Shown: positions 51,101 through 63,100 of the stretch, piece by piece | Layout: each line of letters starts with the position of its first letter | Position numbering within the stretch: the first letter of the stretch is position 1 | Source: Sipunculus nudus | Lineage: Eukaryota > Annelida > Sipuncula > Golfingiida > Sipunculidae | Length of the DNA stretch: 64,000 nucleotides | Assembly (NCBI GenBank): GCA_026874595.1 | Contig: CM049319.1 | Span: forward strand, 52,464,917-52,528,916 | Direction of reading: 5' to 3' | Notes under the pieces: model-generated | What the model was told of the DNA's origin: nothing | The model's input: the letters and a program-made list of their open reading frames with translations, nothing else | Database searches by the model: none | Translations under genes and position numbers: made by a program

Positions 51101-54100
51101 GTGCTATGTTAATGTTGACATTTGTGTTCACACCCAGTCCACTTTTATTCACTCGTTTACAGGAGTAAGCAAACAGTTTCAGGGTAATATTTTTGCAGGT
51201 ACAAATTTATTTTAAAGGGAAAAAGCTATTGTTCCTTATAAATACAATATGAATTATAGGTGATTGGGCCCCTTTAATGTTTTTTTTTTGGACTCACTTG
51301 TCCTATAGATCAGGAGTTGTAGATGGTAATTTATGGTTGCCAAGCCAGCATTTTCTGGAACTTTTACTTTCCCCAGGCCAGTGGTTAAACATATATGGTG
51401 AGTCCAGCTTTACAGTGTTAGGGTCTCTTGTTAATTTCAATGGCTTCCTCATTCAGCAAGTTCATGGATACATTGATAAAATCAGCGGTGTTTGTGGTTA
51501 AATAGTCATAGCTGATGCATGTGTATGATATGCTCTTTTTCTTAACTTTTGGTTTATTTATTAACAGAGAGGGAGGAGGTTTTACATTTTGACTGTTATT
51601 TACAGGAATAATGGGAAAATGGAAATATATACAGCTAGGGCTGTTGGAAATAACCCAGTTAAAGGAATCCCAAATCAAAAAGTATGGGATGTTATGGTGT
51701 CAGAGCTGTTTGCCTTGCTGCACCCACCATAGACAATTCTTTTTAGCAAGATAAATCTGAAAAAATTACTGTTGAATCATTTAAAAAAAATACATGTGTA
51801 TAGATATGGGAGAGGATGAGTTTTTGGATCATGGCCTAAACTAGGAGAGTGACCTTTTCCCACAATAAGAAAAAATTCCAAACACGTTCAGGTAAAAAAA
51901 CCTCCAAACACATTCAGGAAAAAAAAACTCCAAACACATTCAGGTAAAAAAAAAACTCCAAACACATTCAGGTAAAAAAAAACTCCAAACTTATTCAGGT
52001 AAAAAAAACTCCAAACACATTCAGGTAAAAAAAACTCCAAACACATAAAGCAATGGCATCTGGTGGCAAGAAAGATGGACAGGGGTTTGGCAAAGGGCAT
52101 TTCACAACAAGTGACCCTTCAGCTTGTGCACATAAACAGTCTATCCTCTTATGTTACATGGTTTTTAGCTCCGATAACTGAATGTTAACTGAGGTAATCG
52201 TGCTTTTTCTGTTGTCCGTTCTTTAGCAACAAATGGCACAATTCATAAACACTGACTCATTAAGCTTCTGAGTGTACATCCAGGGACCTGAAATAGGTCA
52301 CTGTGACCAATATCCTCCGAGCTATGAGGATTGTAAGTATCCCCCAGATTATTGAAAATTTTGACTCTAATCCTCCAGTATCTTGATAACAAATGCATGG
52401 ATTGCCATGAATCTTGTCTTTAATATTGACCATGACTAGTTTAGTCAGTTCCCAAGAACTGGTGGTGCCACCTGTATTTAATCTAATTGTTACAATTTTT
52501 AGCTCAACTGACTACAAGTCATCTAAGCTATAGTCATGGTCCTTTGTTCATTTTTGGCAAAAGGGTGAACAGCTAGCTTTTAAGCAGATTATTGCTGGAG
52601 TTTACTTGACAAGTTGAAATGAAAACTCTCTCAAGAACAACTGTGTACAACTTCATAATAAAGCACAAATTCTTTGTCTGTCATTCAGATGGATTCGATC
52701 TTCAGCATGCGGCGACCTTATGACCTTGTGGCATTCATGAAGCAGGAGGAGAGAGCAGAGCTACTAGAGGATCTGAGGAAGGAACTCATCGCTAAAAAAG
52801 AGGAGATAGATAAAAATGAAGACCGAGATACAGGTGGGTGGATTCTTTACTCTATAATCTACCTCAGCTTTCACAACAGGGCCCTCTGTTGGGAAAAGGT
52901 GTGAATTACAAATTATAGTGTCAATATCAATAAGTAGATGGTTCTGTTTAACAGGCTTGGGTCAAGTACATGTACTTGTACTTGGTACTTGTACTCAAGT
53001 ACAAAATTTCCAGAACTTGGCCTGTACTTGTACTTAGTACTTTTTACCAAGTACAGTACAGTACTTGTACTTGCTAAAAATGTACTTGAAAAATCAAGTA
53101 CATTTCAACTACTAGTCAAGTACATGTATTTTTTAAAATAATTTTGAATGCAGAACCACTTATCCACTTACCATAAACACAGCATTAGGAGACCTCAGGT
53201 CAGACAGAAATCGTAGCACTATGTATGACTGATAGACTCAGACAGAATTGACACTAGACTGAATAATTCAGCCTGTTTTGTGAGTTGTTCTGATGAACCA
53301 AAACTATACCTCAATCCTAAACTGCTCAGATCCTCAGACCTGATTATATTAAATTATATGATTATAAGAAAGAAACTCTTCAGTTTCATGACTGTCTCAT
53401 CAGAAACAACAGAAATGCGACTGGACCCTACTGGTGAGGTGAACCGCTATACCAGTCAGCCTTGTACGGCAGAATACAGTGACCCACTTGCCTTTTGGAA
53501 AGGCCATCAAGACTCTCTCCCTGCATTAGCTAGATTAGCAAAAACACATTTGGCAACTCCAGCTTCATCTGCACCTGTGGAGAGAGTCTTCAGCATTGCT
53601 GGCAACGTTTTTTGACCTGAAAGATGCTAATTTATAGACAAAAACTTTGAATGTATCATGTTCATCAAGTGCAATGACAGCTTGTGTATGCATTACTTAA
53701 TGAAATGTAGATGAAAATGACAACTATATATTATTTTCATCAACTATTCCCCAGTCGCTGTGAAAGACTTAAAGTCCATCAAGACGTATCTGTGGATTAC
53801 GTAGAATACAACAAAAAAAAAAATCAGCAATTCAAGCATCAACTGCACCGTTTTTGTGTTTTGATATGACTGTGTAATTGTGTATATAATATGCATATTT
53901 CTAATAGTATAAGTATTATTTTCATAAACTATTACCAACTGCTGTGAAAGGCCATAAAAACTATCACCCTGGATTACCTAGATTAAAAAAAAAAATTTAG
54001 CAAAGTCAAGCAGCAATTCAGTTATCAAAGCACCATTTCTTGTGTACTGATATATGACTGTGTTATAGTGTATATAAATACTGAAAGGCCATCAAAACTG

Positions 54101-57100
54101 TCACCCTGGATTACCTAGAATAACAAAAAAAAACCTTAAGCATATGGAGCATCAACCCCCCATTTTTTGTGTACCAGTTCTGATATCTGACTGTGTAACA
54201 GTGTATAATATAGGTAATTGTTTTATCAATAAATATTTAGAAAAATGGCATTTTTAGTTTTTTAATTAAAAGTATTTGTACTGGACTCAACTAAGACCGT
54301 GCTAAGTCTGTTCAACTATCCCTCGTCCATCTGTTTGTCAGCAAGGAAGTCAAACTTGCCAAAAAGCGCTTGTGCAAATGGCAGGAAAAGTAAAATGTGT
54401 AATGTTTTGTATCATACCTGCTTATGATATGAATATTATTCACTTTACAGCCAGGTTGATTTGTCTGTGTTATATCTGTGAATCATGGTGTGCCTTACAA
54501 GAGACCGTTGTTTCTCCTTCAGGGATATGGTTATGATGCAATATGTGATAATACTGATATTACTGTACAACATGTGCACAAGGAGAATACTAGTCTCACT
54601 GTAAACAGGGACCGGCAGCTCTTGATTGTGGGTGCCTCTTTTGTATAGAACATCTATTATAATGTGATCACTGTTCACTGCCATGTCCAGTTCATGGGGT
54701 TGGTGGTTAGATGTTGCATAGACTAATTTCTCATTAGATATTTTAAAATTTTTACAAGAAAGTGACACATAGTAGGTTATTAATTCCAGAATAGTTTCTG
54801 GCCATTGTGCAACTTACCAAAAAAATTATTGCAAAAAAAAAAAACAGTTGGACTTAGGTCTTGGAACAGGCTATGATTCTGTAGTATTATCAGGGCTGAA
54901 GCAGACACGGTTACTCAAAGTTGGATATATTGATCCAGTAGATCAATGTGCAGAACTGAGGTCTTAAGCTCATGAATATTTAAACTTGTTGTAGTATGTT
55001 AGTGTCATGGTTTCCTGATAAATAATACATGCTGAACACATAATGAATAAATAAGAGAAATTTTAACCCTTAGTGCTGTAATCAGAGGTCTAGAGCAAAA
55101 CAAGGAAAAATGTCAATAGCATATAGACCCAGTGTATTAAGACCTGTAGCATCTCTGTAAAAAAAACTCAAATTTAAATCAATCCAAACCTAGTTTTACA
55201 TGCATGTTAATCCCCATCAAGTATATACTATTTTAAACCTGGTACAGAGCTTTTTCAATTGGTATCTGTACTTATGAAGTTCATGTTCATTTCCATAAAA
55301 TTTTAAATTTTAAATATTGTCAAATTTTCATATGAATTGAATTTCATAAATACATATACCATCAGAAAGAACACTACACCAGGTTTAAAAGGATATTTAC
55401 TTAATGGGTCTAATATTCATTTTAAATGACTTTTGGGCTATGCTACCTTTAGAAGATACAAGTACCGCAACATGTCAGGAGCATGTAAAACCAATATAAA
55501 CAATACCTCATTAAATTTTCTGTGTAGCTTTACCAAACTGTCAGCAATTATCACAGAGAGGAGTTTATTAAGGTTAATGGAAACTTTTCTTACCAAAAAT
55601 AATATATGAAATAGTACCCCAGAAAATCTACCCACATAAATACGGGATGTCAGTCGTGAGTGGTCCTGAGTGTAGCTCCATTTCAGCCCTCTGACCATAG
55701 GGTCTCTCCAGCCAGCATCAGAGTGCCTTTACATCTTGTATGAAGGGACACACTTTAAGGCACGATGAGGATGCAACATTTTTTGGTCATTTTTGACAAC
55801 CCTTTATGGCCTACAGGTTCGCTGTCACTTGAAATAAACTAGATCAATTGTTAGATATGTTTGTGAACTTTCTAACACTAAACCACTGTATGTGCTATAT
55901 TGAATGATCTTTGGATTCCAGGTCTTGAAGACAGATTTTATCGCACAGATCCTGACTGCCAGGCAGGGGGCAAACCTCTCCCAGAGTTTGATCTGTATAT
56001 CAGCACTGTGCTCCCACTGGAAAACAAGGGCATCAGGTGAGTTAACAAAGTCGTTAAGGCCGTATCCATACTTTAATCCATACATCTTAATTGATTATAC
56101 TAAACAGTTTTACTTTACTCTGGATGTAGTACACTTTGTATGTATACACTACGAAAGCCTAAATCAGTTTAAAATTTGAATATACTGTCTGCAAATGTTT
56201 GTTTATCTGGTTAATTGTGATGCAAAATTATTATTGTATCCGCCAAAACAAAGTTTTGTAGATACTATGTTTTTGACCGGGTTCCATCGCCGCCGCCGCC
56301 TTTGTTTCTTGAATAGACGGCTGAGACCACAGGACAGATTTTTCCAAAACTTTACGCGATTATCGGGTCACATTTGAACTGGTGCCAGAATATTTTGCAT
56401 TGACCTTTGACCTTTCCTCTCAGTGCCTCCATCTCAGTGTCTGTTTTGACACATTAACCTACATATCTTCTGACTCATATGACCAATCGGGTTAAAATTT
56501 TGCACAAATGTAGCCCTTGGATAGCTTTATAACATACATAAAATTGGTGGCGCCACCTGCAACCATTTTTGCACAGCGTCCATCTGTTCATCTGCTTTGG
56601 GATAAAATAACTCCTATCTCTGCAGTGGTTGGACTTATCCACCTGAAATTTTGCATGTGTAATCATCCTGGATAGCTTTCTTGATTTTATGACAGGTGGT
56701 GCCAGCTACATTCACGTCTAGGCTGCAGACATCCAGGCTTATTTCTCAGGACTGGTTTTACGTATCCTACTAAAATTTTGCATGTGTATAGATCTCGCAT
56801 AGCTCTTTATCATATGCCAAACTGGTGGCATCACCTACAAACATTTTTGCACAGCCTCCTTCTATTTGTCTGCTGTGGGATAAAATCCATGTAGTGGTTT
56901 GACTTCTCTGCCTAAAATTTTGCATATGTATACAACTTGGATAGCTTTCTGGATTTTGTGGCAGGTGGCGGGACCTACATACACATTTCAGCTACAGACA
57001 TCCATGCTAATACGCAACACACCTCACTTAATTTCCCCTTGCCACTCAATCCATGCCTCACTTCACTGTCCCACTCTGATTTCGGCGGATACCCGATTCT

Positions 57101-60100
57101 AGTATTCAATATTATAATTATGAGAAGGATTAGGATATGGTAGCAAAACTGGCTCCATGCAGACGAGAACCAGGTTTGCCTGTACACTAGGAACTGGTTT
57201 ACTGTAAATCAGACTAAGTAAACTGTAGACTGCCTTTTGAGCAGTCTATAATAGATCAAAGTGATGTAGATTAGTGGCCTAGTGCAGACAAGCAAACTGA
57301 ATCACGATCTGGATTATTTGCCAGTGTAGATACTCAAATATAGGGGTAAGAGACTTTGAGTTTCAGGGGTATGTGTACCCTACAATATGTCCATCTGTGT
57401 GAAAAAATTTAAAGTCTGTAATATTTTTTCAAATGTAAGCAGATAGACATTTTATGTTCAGACTTTATCACCCAAACTTTAAATCATCCTTTAACTTTAA
57501 GTGTTGCCGCGATAACTTACCAGGGCTTTGATGGATTTTCACCAAACTCGCCATAACTACTTACTAGCAGATTATCTCGCCCAAGTTGGATAATGGGCAA
57601 AATCCATGCATATTAGATAAGTTCATTGGTCATAAGGCTACTTTGTGGTGTCACTGCATTCTTCATGGGCCGATTCCAGAAATTCCCTGAATATTTCATG
57701 AGATTCTGTTCATGCTTACATGAGTTCCATTATGAACAAAGGCGCACACACAAATACACACATGAATGAGGATGAACGCATAACCTTCAGGTGGAGAAAT
57801 TTATAAGTAATAAAAAGACTGGCTTGGTTGAGCCACACTTAAATACTTTTTAAAGATAATATACATTTGTTAACTGCTTATTCTTATTATTTAAGAATTG
57901 CTTAACACATGTACAGATTTATTGCTGTAACTTTACAATCTACTGTAACAGTAATCACATAGCCTGATGTTATCTTATAGATTTTAAGTATTTACTCTTT
58001 ATTTTAAACTGTGCAATCATATGCCATTTATTTTCATGTAGAATTGTGCATGATGTTTGTGGATTTTTCTTGTATTTTCAGACCTGAGGAGCACATAGAC
58101 TTTAAAGCCCCACCGTATCCAAAGCCACAACCACCTTTTTGCACCAAGGTGGTCAACCTGGACTTCAGTATGCATGCCTTTGAGCATCTAGAGGTAAGCA
58201 CATCAAATGACTCGTGGTGAAGGTCATGTCAGGGCGCTGGACATGTGACCACAAGGTTTTAATTTTTTTTCCCTTCTTATCACCCTCTGCACTAAGACTC
58301 CTATCCAAAAGCTTTACCCAAAGGATGTGCTATCTCGCCCCTGGAGGGAATGGGTATGGTCATGGGCAGCAGGCAAATGTAGAATGAATAACCTTCTAGC
58401 GCCTGTTATGGCTGCTTGGGTTGTATGCTCCATAAGGTGCAATGAAAAGCTACTAGAACAGACAGGTCCAGATACCAAGAAGAAAAAGTCAGATGAGACT
58501 GACATTGTCAGTGATGTCAGACTATAAAACTCTGCTTTTAACTTTTCATATCAGTGGTTATTCACTGCAGTTGTTCTATATCTCCTTTGCTTTAACTGCT
58601 GCTTTGGATAGCAGTATACTCCAGATTTCACCACCAGGGCTAGCACAGGGCAGAGAACTGTAATCAGACCAATAAAAGCATGGTATTGCATTGTGCATAC
58701 AATGTCATGTTTCAAACCTGTGACACCCTGCTCTCGCTGGTTTGATTCTTGGCCCTGTGCCAGCCCTGGTGTTGAAACCCTGAAAAACTTGCCAAACAAA
58801 GCAGCAGTTAAACAGAAGAACATTTGTAATGACTGCAATACAAGGATTGTAAAATCAATCCTTTGGTTAATGCTGCTGATGAAAGCGCTTGGTAGCACAG
58901 GCTTTTTCCACCCCCATTGGATTACACACAATGCAATCATCAGCTTTCAACACAGTCTCTGTACTGACTTTCCTGAGGTCAGTTATCCCCCACAGTCTGC
59001 ATATTTCCTGTATTGCCGTGCAACACGAGCTTGCCGCGGGCATAGCTATGTTTGTTTAAATGCTAAGCCAATCAGATTTCTTCTACCAGTTTTGCAGATT
59101 TGTTTATACGCAGAGCCAATCAGATTTTACTTTATCCAGCACAAACTGACTGGGTGTTGCCAAACCTGAAAGATCCTGCTATTTCTCACAGCGAGCGAGT
59201 GGAAAGTCACCGGGCCGGGAGGTCATGCGCTGTGTTCAGAGCGTAAAACTGACCCTGATATACAAATTAAGACCCAAATGAGGTCACATTTACAAACTGC
59301 AGCTTGGTATTGGTCATGGCAGTTTCAGCATGCATTTTCCAAGCTGTGGTATGTGGTTGTGGGATAGGAATTAAGCAGGTTGCTTCTTCAAGCTTCTGAA
59401 AATGTCAAGTATAAGACTGAGAAGCCATACAAAGAGTCCCTGTTTTAGCTTCTCTCAGATTGGTCACTTTTCACTTAGTGTTTTGGAGAGGTCTCACAAG
59501 AAAGTATGGAAACATCAGCAGATTGACAAGCTATTACTTATTCACTGTTGCCTGAATGATTAATTTTGAGAGCTACACTCATAATTGTTGATGATATGAA
59601 TATGCAATGAGGGTCATGCATAATTGATGGTGAGGTCAGCTGGTTGATGTGTCTGACCACTGACTGTGTGTATCTGCCAGACTTTCACTGTCATATAATA
59701 TTTGGAAAAGCATAAGTTTAGAGGACCATGCTGGCCATATGTGCTGGCCATTTGATTTGATTTGGGGATTTGTGACCAGGGTGGATAAGAATTGCTGCAA
59801 ATTCAAATTTCAAAGATTGTTTAATCATTCTTAACATGATACAGTTCATATTTTTAAAATTATAATGATTTTGCAATGCAAGTTGTTTATATGACTTTAT
59901 ATAATGTAATCAATTATAAATTTTCAGTTATTCAGAAAAAGGCATAAATAATCAAGTAAATGTACTCATTCATTGTCATTTCTTTGTCACATATCTTGAT
60001 ATTTTTAACAATATTCAAAGCTGCATTGAAAACCAAAATATATATCCAGATAAGGGTAATGTATGTTGTATTTATATTCTGTGGATTCAGGAAATATCAT

Positions 60101-63100
60101 AATTCTAAAATTTTGTGGTTTTGACATGAAATTATATTCATGTGGTTGAAACCTAAGTGATTAATCGCTTCTGATTATGCCTTTGATCAGAAGAATAAAG
60201 ACCTTGAAATAAGTTAAAGAGAAATCATTTTTGTTAAAACTATATTGGATGTTTACAGCTATCACTTGACTACTATTTTGATATAAAATGTCAGTCTCAC
60301 ACAAATGGGGTGCTAGCAGTAGCCTTAGTGGCATACACAACAAGAGGTTATATCATATACAGTTTTCTTTTCTATGCATTCCATGAAGCATTATCAAAAG
60401 GTCATTGCAAGTGTATGATTATTTAAGCCCACACAATTTCATTACTCAATGCATGGGGATGATTTTTTTTTCAACTTTTATAATATACTAAATGATTATG
60501 GGGGTTTTTAATTTTGTGAAAAAAAGTTACCCATGAATTCCATGAAAATAATAACCAAACAAACAATTCTGTATCCACAGTAGTAAATTTTAAATAAAAG
60601 TTAAGTATCAAAGGCACATGGACATGAATTTTTAGATCTGTAACTATTTATTTTCAGGGCATGAAAGCCAGAGTGAATCTGACTGGGAGTCCAGAGCTGG
60701 GTTTGAAAAATGCCATCACCCACCGTGATAATGTGGATGACTACGGTCATCTCATATATGAAGCATTCAAAAAGGTACAGAAACACCTTTAATTGGGACA
60801 ATGTTATAATAATAATATAACAATAATATAATGATAAATCAGAGCATATTCTTTCATGCAGGTGAGCCCTATTTGTGCAGTTAATGTAGAAATGTGCATT
60901 TGTAATTCTGAATTTGTGCAGTTCTAAAATTCTGAATTTTGTTCTAGTCACAAACAGGACCACTTTCATGCCCAAAAGTTAATTATTGACTTTTATTGAT
61001 CACCAGATTAGTATTGGTATGAGTATGAAATTGCAAACATTGTTATAATTCTGAAATAATTGGTCATATTTTCATTTACCATTCAGTGATAATATTAAGG
61101 TCCATATAGCCAACCACTGCTTCACTGATTCCTCTAGACCTCATTTTATGCTGACCAGGGAGCATTAATTATAAGTTTGTGCAATTCAAGAGCATTTCCT
61201 TGAAATATGCCCTGAAATAAATAGTAATTCTTTTGTGCCAAAGCTCTGATAAAAGTCATTTGCTTTGATTACAGATTACAGATGCAGGGTCCCACTCCAG
61301 GTCACTGGAAGTCAGCTATGCCAGGGTTTCTGATTTGTTACAGTCACTGGGGGAGATCCCCCCCCCCCCCAAAAAAAATTAAAAAACCAACCCAGCAAGT
61401 GTTTTGTAGTAATTGTTACTGATTTCACTGTATCTCCTTAATTGTAATGCTGTTTCCTCTCCAATATACAAAAAAACATTCCTTGAAAAAGTAATTCAAG
61501 GGGTAATCCAGAATATGCCATGTTGTGTTAATGTAGCAAATCAATTTTCTTTTAACAAATATAATTAAACCCATCAGTATGCTTAAATTTATCAAATATG
61601 AAGCACATAATGGATAAATAATGACACAATTTAAAATTGTGAAATCTAAATCAAGTTTTATTTCTACATATATATTGTTTTGCAGATTTAAAACATATAT
61701 TTTTGTGGTAAAAAATAAATAAACATTTTTATGAATGATGTGGTCTTATCTGATAAAATTAAGATTTATGATGATGCAATTTAGAATTATGAATCAACTT
61801 TTATATTCAGATATATAAGTCATATTGGAAATGTATAGAAATATAAACTTAAATAAAAAAAAAACTGATGTGATAAAAAATGAGGATCTAATACAAACAT
61901 TGTTCATTATTTTCCTGCCTCAGAAGAATTGGAGATCAGGCTTTCTTTGCCCTGTATGTATGTAGTTAATTAGTTATATTTCAACTTTATACATTCCATA
62001 AAATAAAAAAATTCATATATATTTAATAATATATATTATTAAAAAAAAAAATAGATTCAATTGAACAAATGTGTAAACTACTGAATTGTCAACAGTTAAT
62101 CAAAATGCTAACTAATGATCATGGTACAGATCATTTGTTCATTAACTGCTCACATGCTTCAGTTTCAACATTAGGAAACACATGGTCAGGTCACAAAATA
62201 TTATTTGCAATAATTTCTTGCTCATCAATACAAACCAATCATATAAACCAACCATGGCCTATATTACCTCTTCTTCTTACACTTTATCGCTGTTTGATAT
62301 TATTTTAGATTTTTACCTTCAAGGTCAACTCCAGCTGAGCACCCATGGGTCCCTTGTTTTAATGGAATAGTTTGCCTCAAGATTGAGTCTTAAATTTGTT
62401 TATTTTCATATCCCCTATAAAATTTCTTACAAAATGTCCCAAATATATATGTATGAATGTATATATCTACAGTGTTATGGTAAATAATAACTCCACCAGG
62501 AAATTATGTTTTCCCCTTGGTTGGTTTGTCTTTTATGAGCTTTACATTCCACAAAAAATTATGAACAGATTTTGATGAGTTTTTTTGTAGGGTTTCTGTA
62601 ACATCCAAGGAACAATAAGTTAAATATGGAGATAATCTGTATCACCATAATATATTTTTAATTTAAAAGATTATATGCCATTGCGACACAGGGCAGTTCC
62701 TTCGTCCATGGGGAGACCACTCATTTATAGCTATTAGGGCCAGCAGTTGTTGAGCAGCTGGCCAGGAGAACCTGTGTTACTGACGTGTTATTGTGCTGGA
62801 AATCCTGGCAGGGGTTTCAGGTAGTTGTGTGACTATACACACATTTAGTTATTATTATTTTCTCGTTTTTCAGAATACCACATCATGGGTTCTTTACAAC
62901 ATGGCTGCATTTTACTGGAGGATAAAAGGGGACCCGTACCACGTGGTGGAGTGTTTAAGGAGAGCCATGCACTACTCACCATAGTAAGTTCTGGGTAACA
63001 TACTCAGCTCTAAAGGTAGTAAAGGTGTGGGCTGGGTGATTTTCCAGTGTTTAAATGTACTATTTATGAATATTCATGAATACTGCTCATGCATTTTTAT

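Larger units (their letters stand above)
52952..54310 (+). mobile_element. Defective hAT transposon in TTC17 intron 2
   Basis: The left end is caggcttgggtcaagtacatg. Its 52957-52977 segment matches the reverse complement of 54270-54290 at 17 of 21 bases. The sequences ctgtttaa (52944-52951) and ctgttcaa (54308-54315) may be the 8-bp target duplication, although the exact right end is unclear. Subterminal tacttgtacttg repeats fill the left side. Inside is a fragment of transposase, then a three-copy tandem repeat. At about 1.35 kb it has lost most of its coding region. It starts about 120 bp after exon 2. Confidence 0.7.

Noticed and set aside
52938-53141. Open frame rich in Tyr, Leu and Thr
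   Set aside because: It is the tacttgtacttg subterminal repeat of the hAT remnant.
58720-58760. Possible tRNA-derived SINE promoter (ggtttgattct, B-box-like)
   Set aside because: No matching A box at proper spacing, and the sequence belongs to the inverted repeat.
58551-59169. Long open frames on both strands (129 and 158 codons)
   Set aside because: They cross the foldback element; openness on both strands follows from its symmetry.
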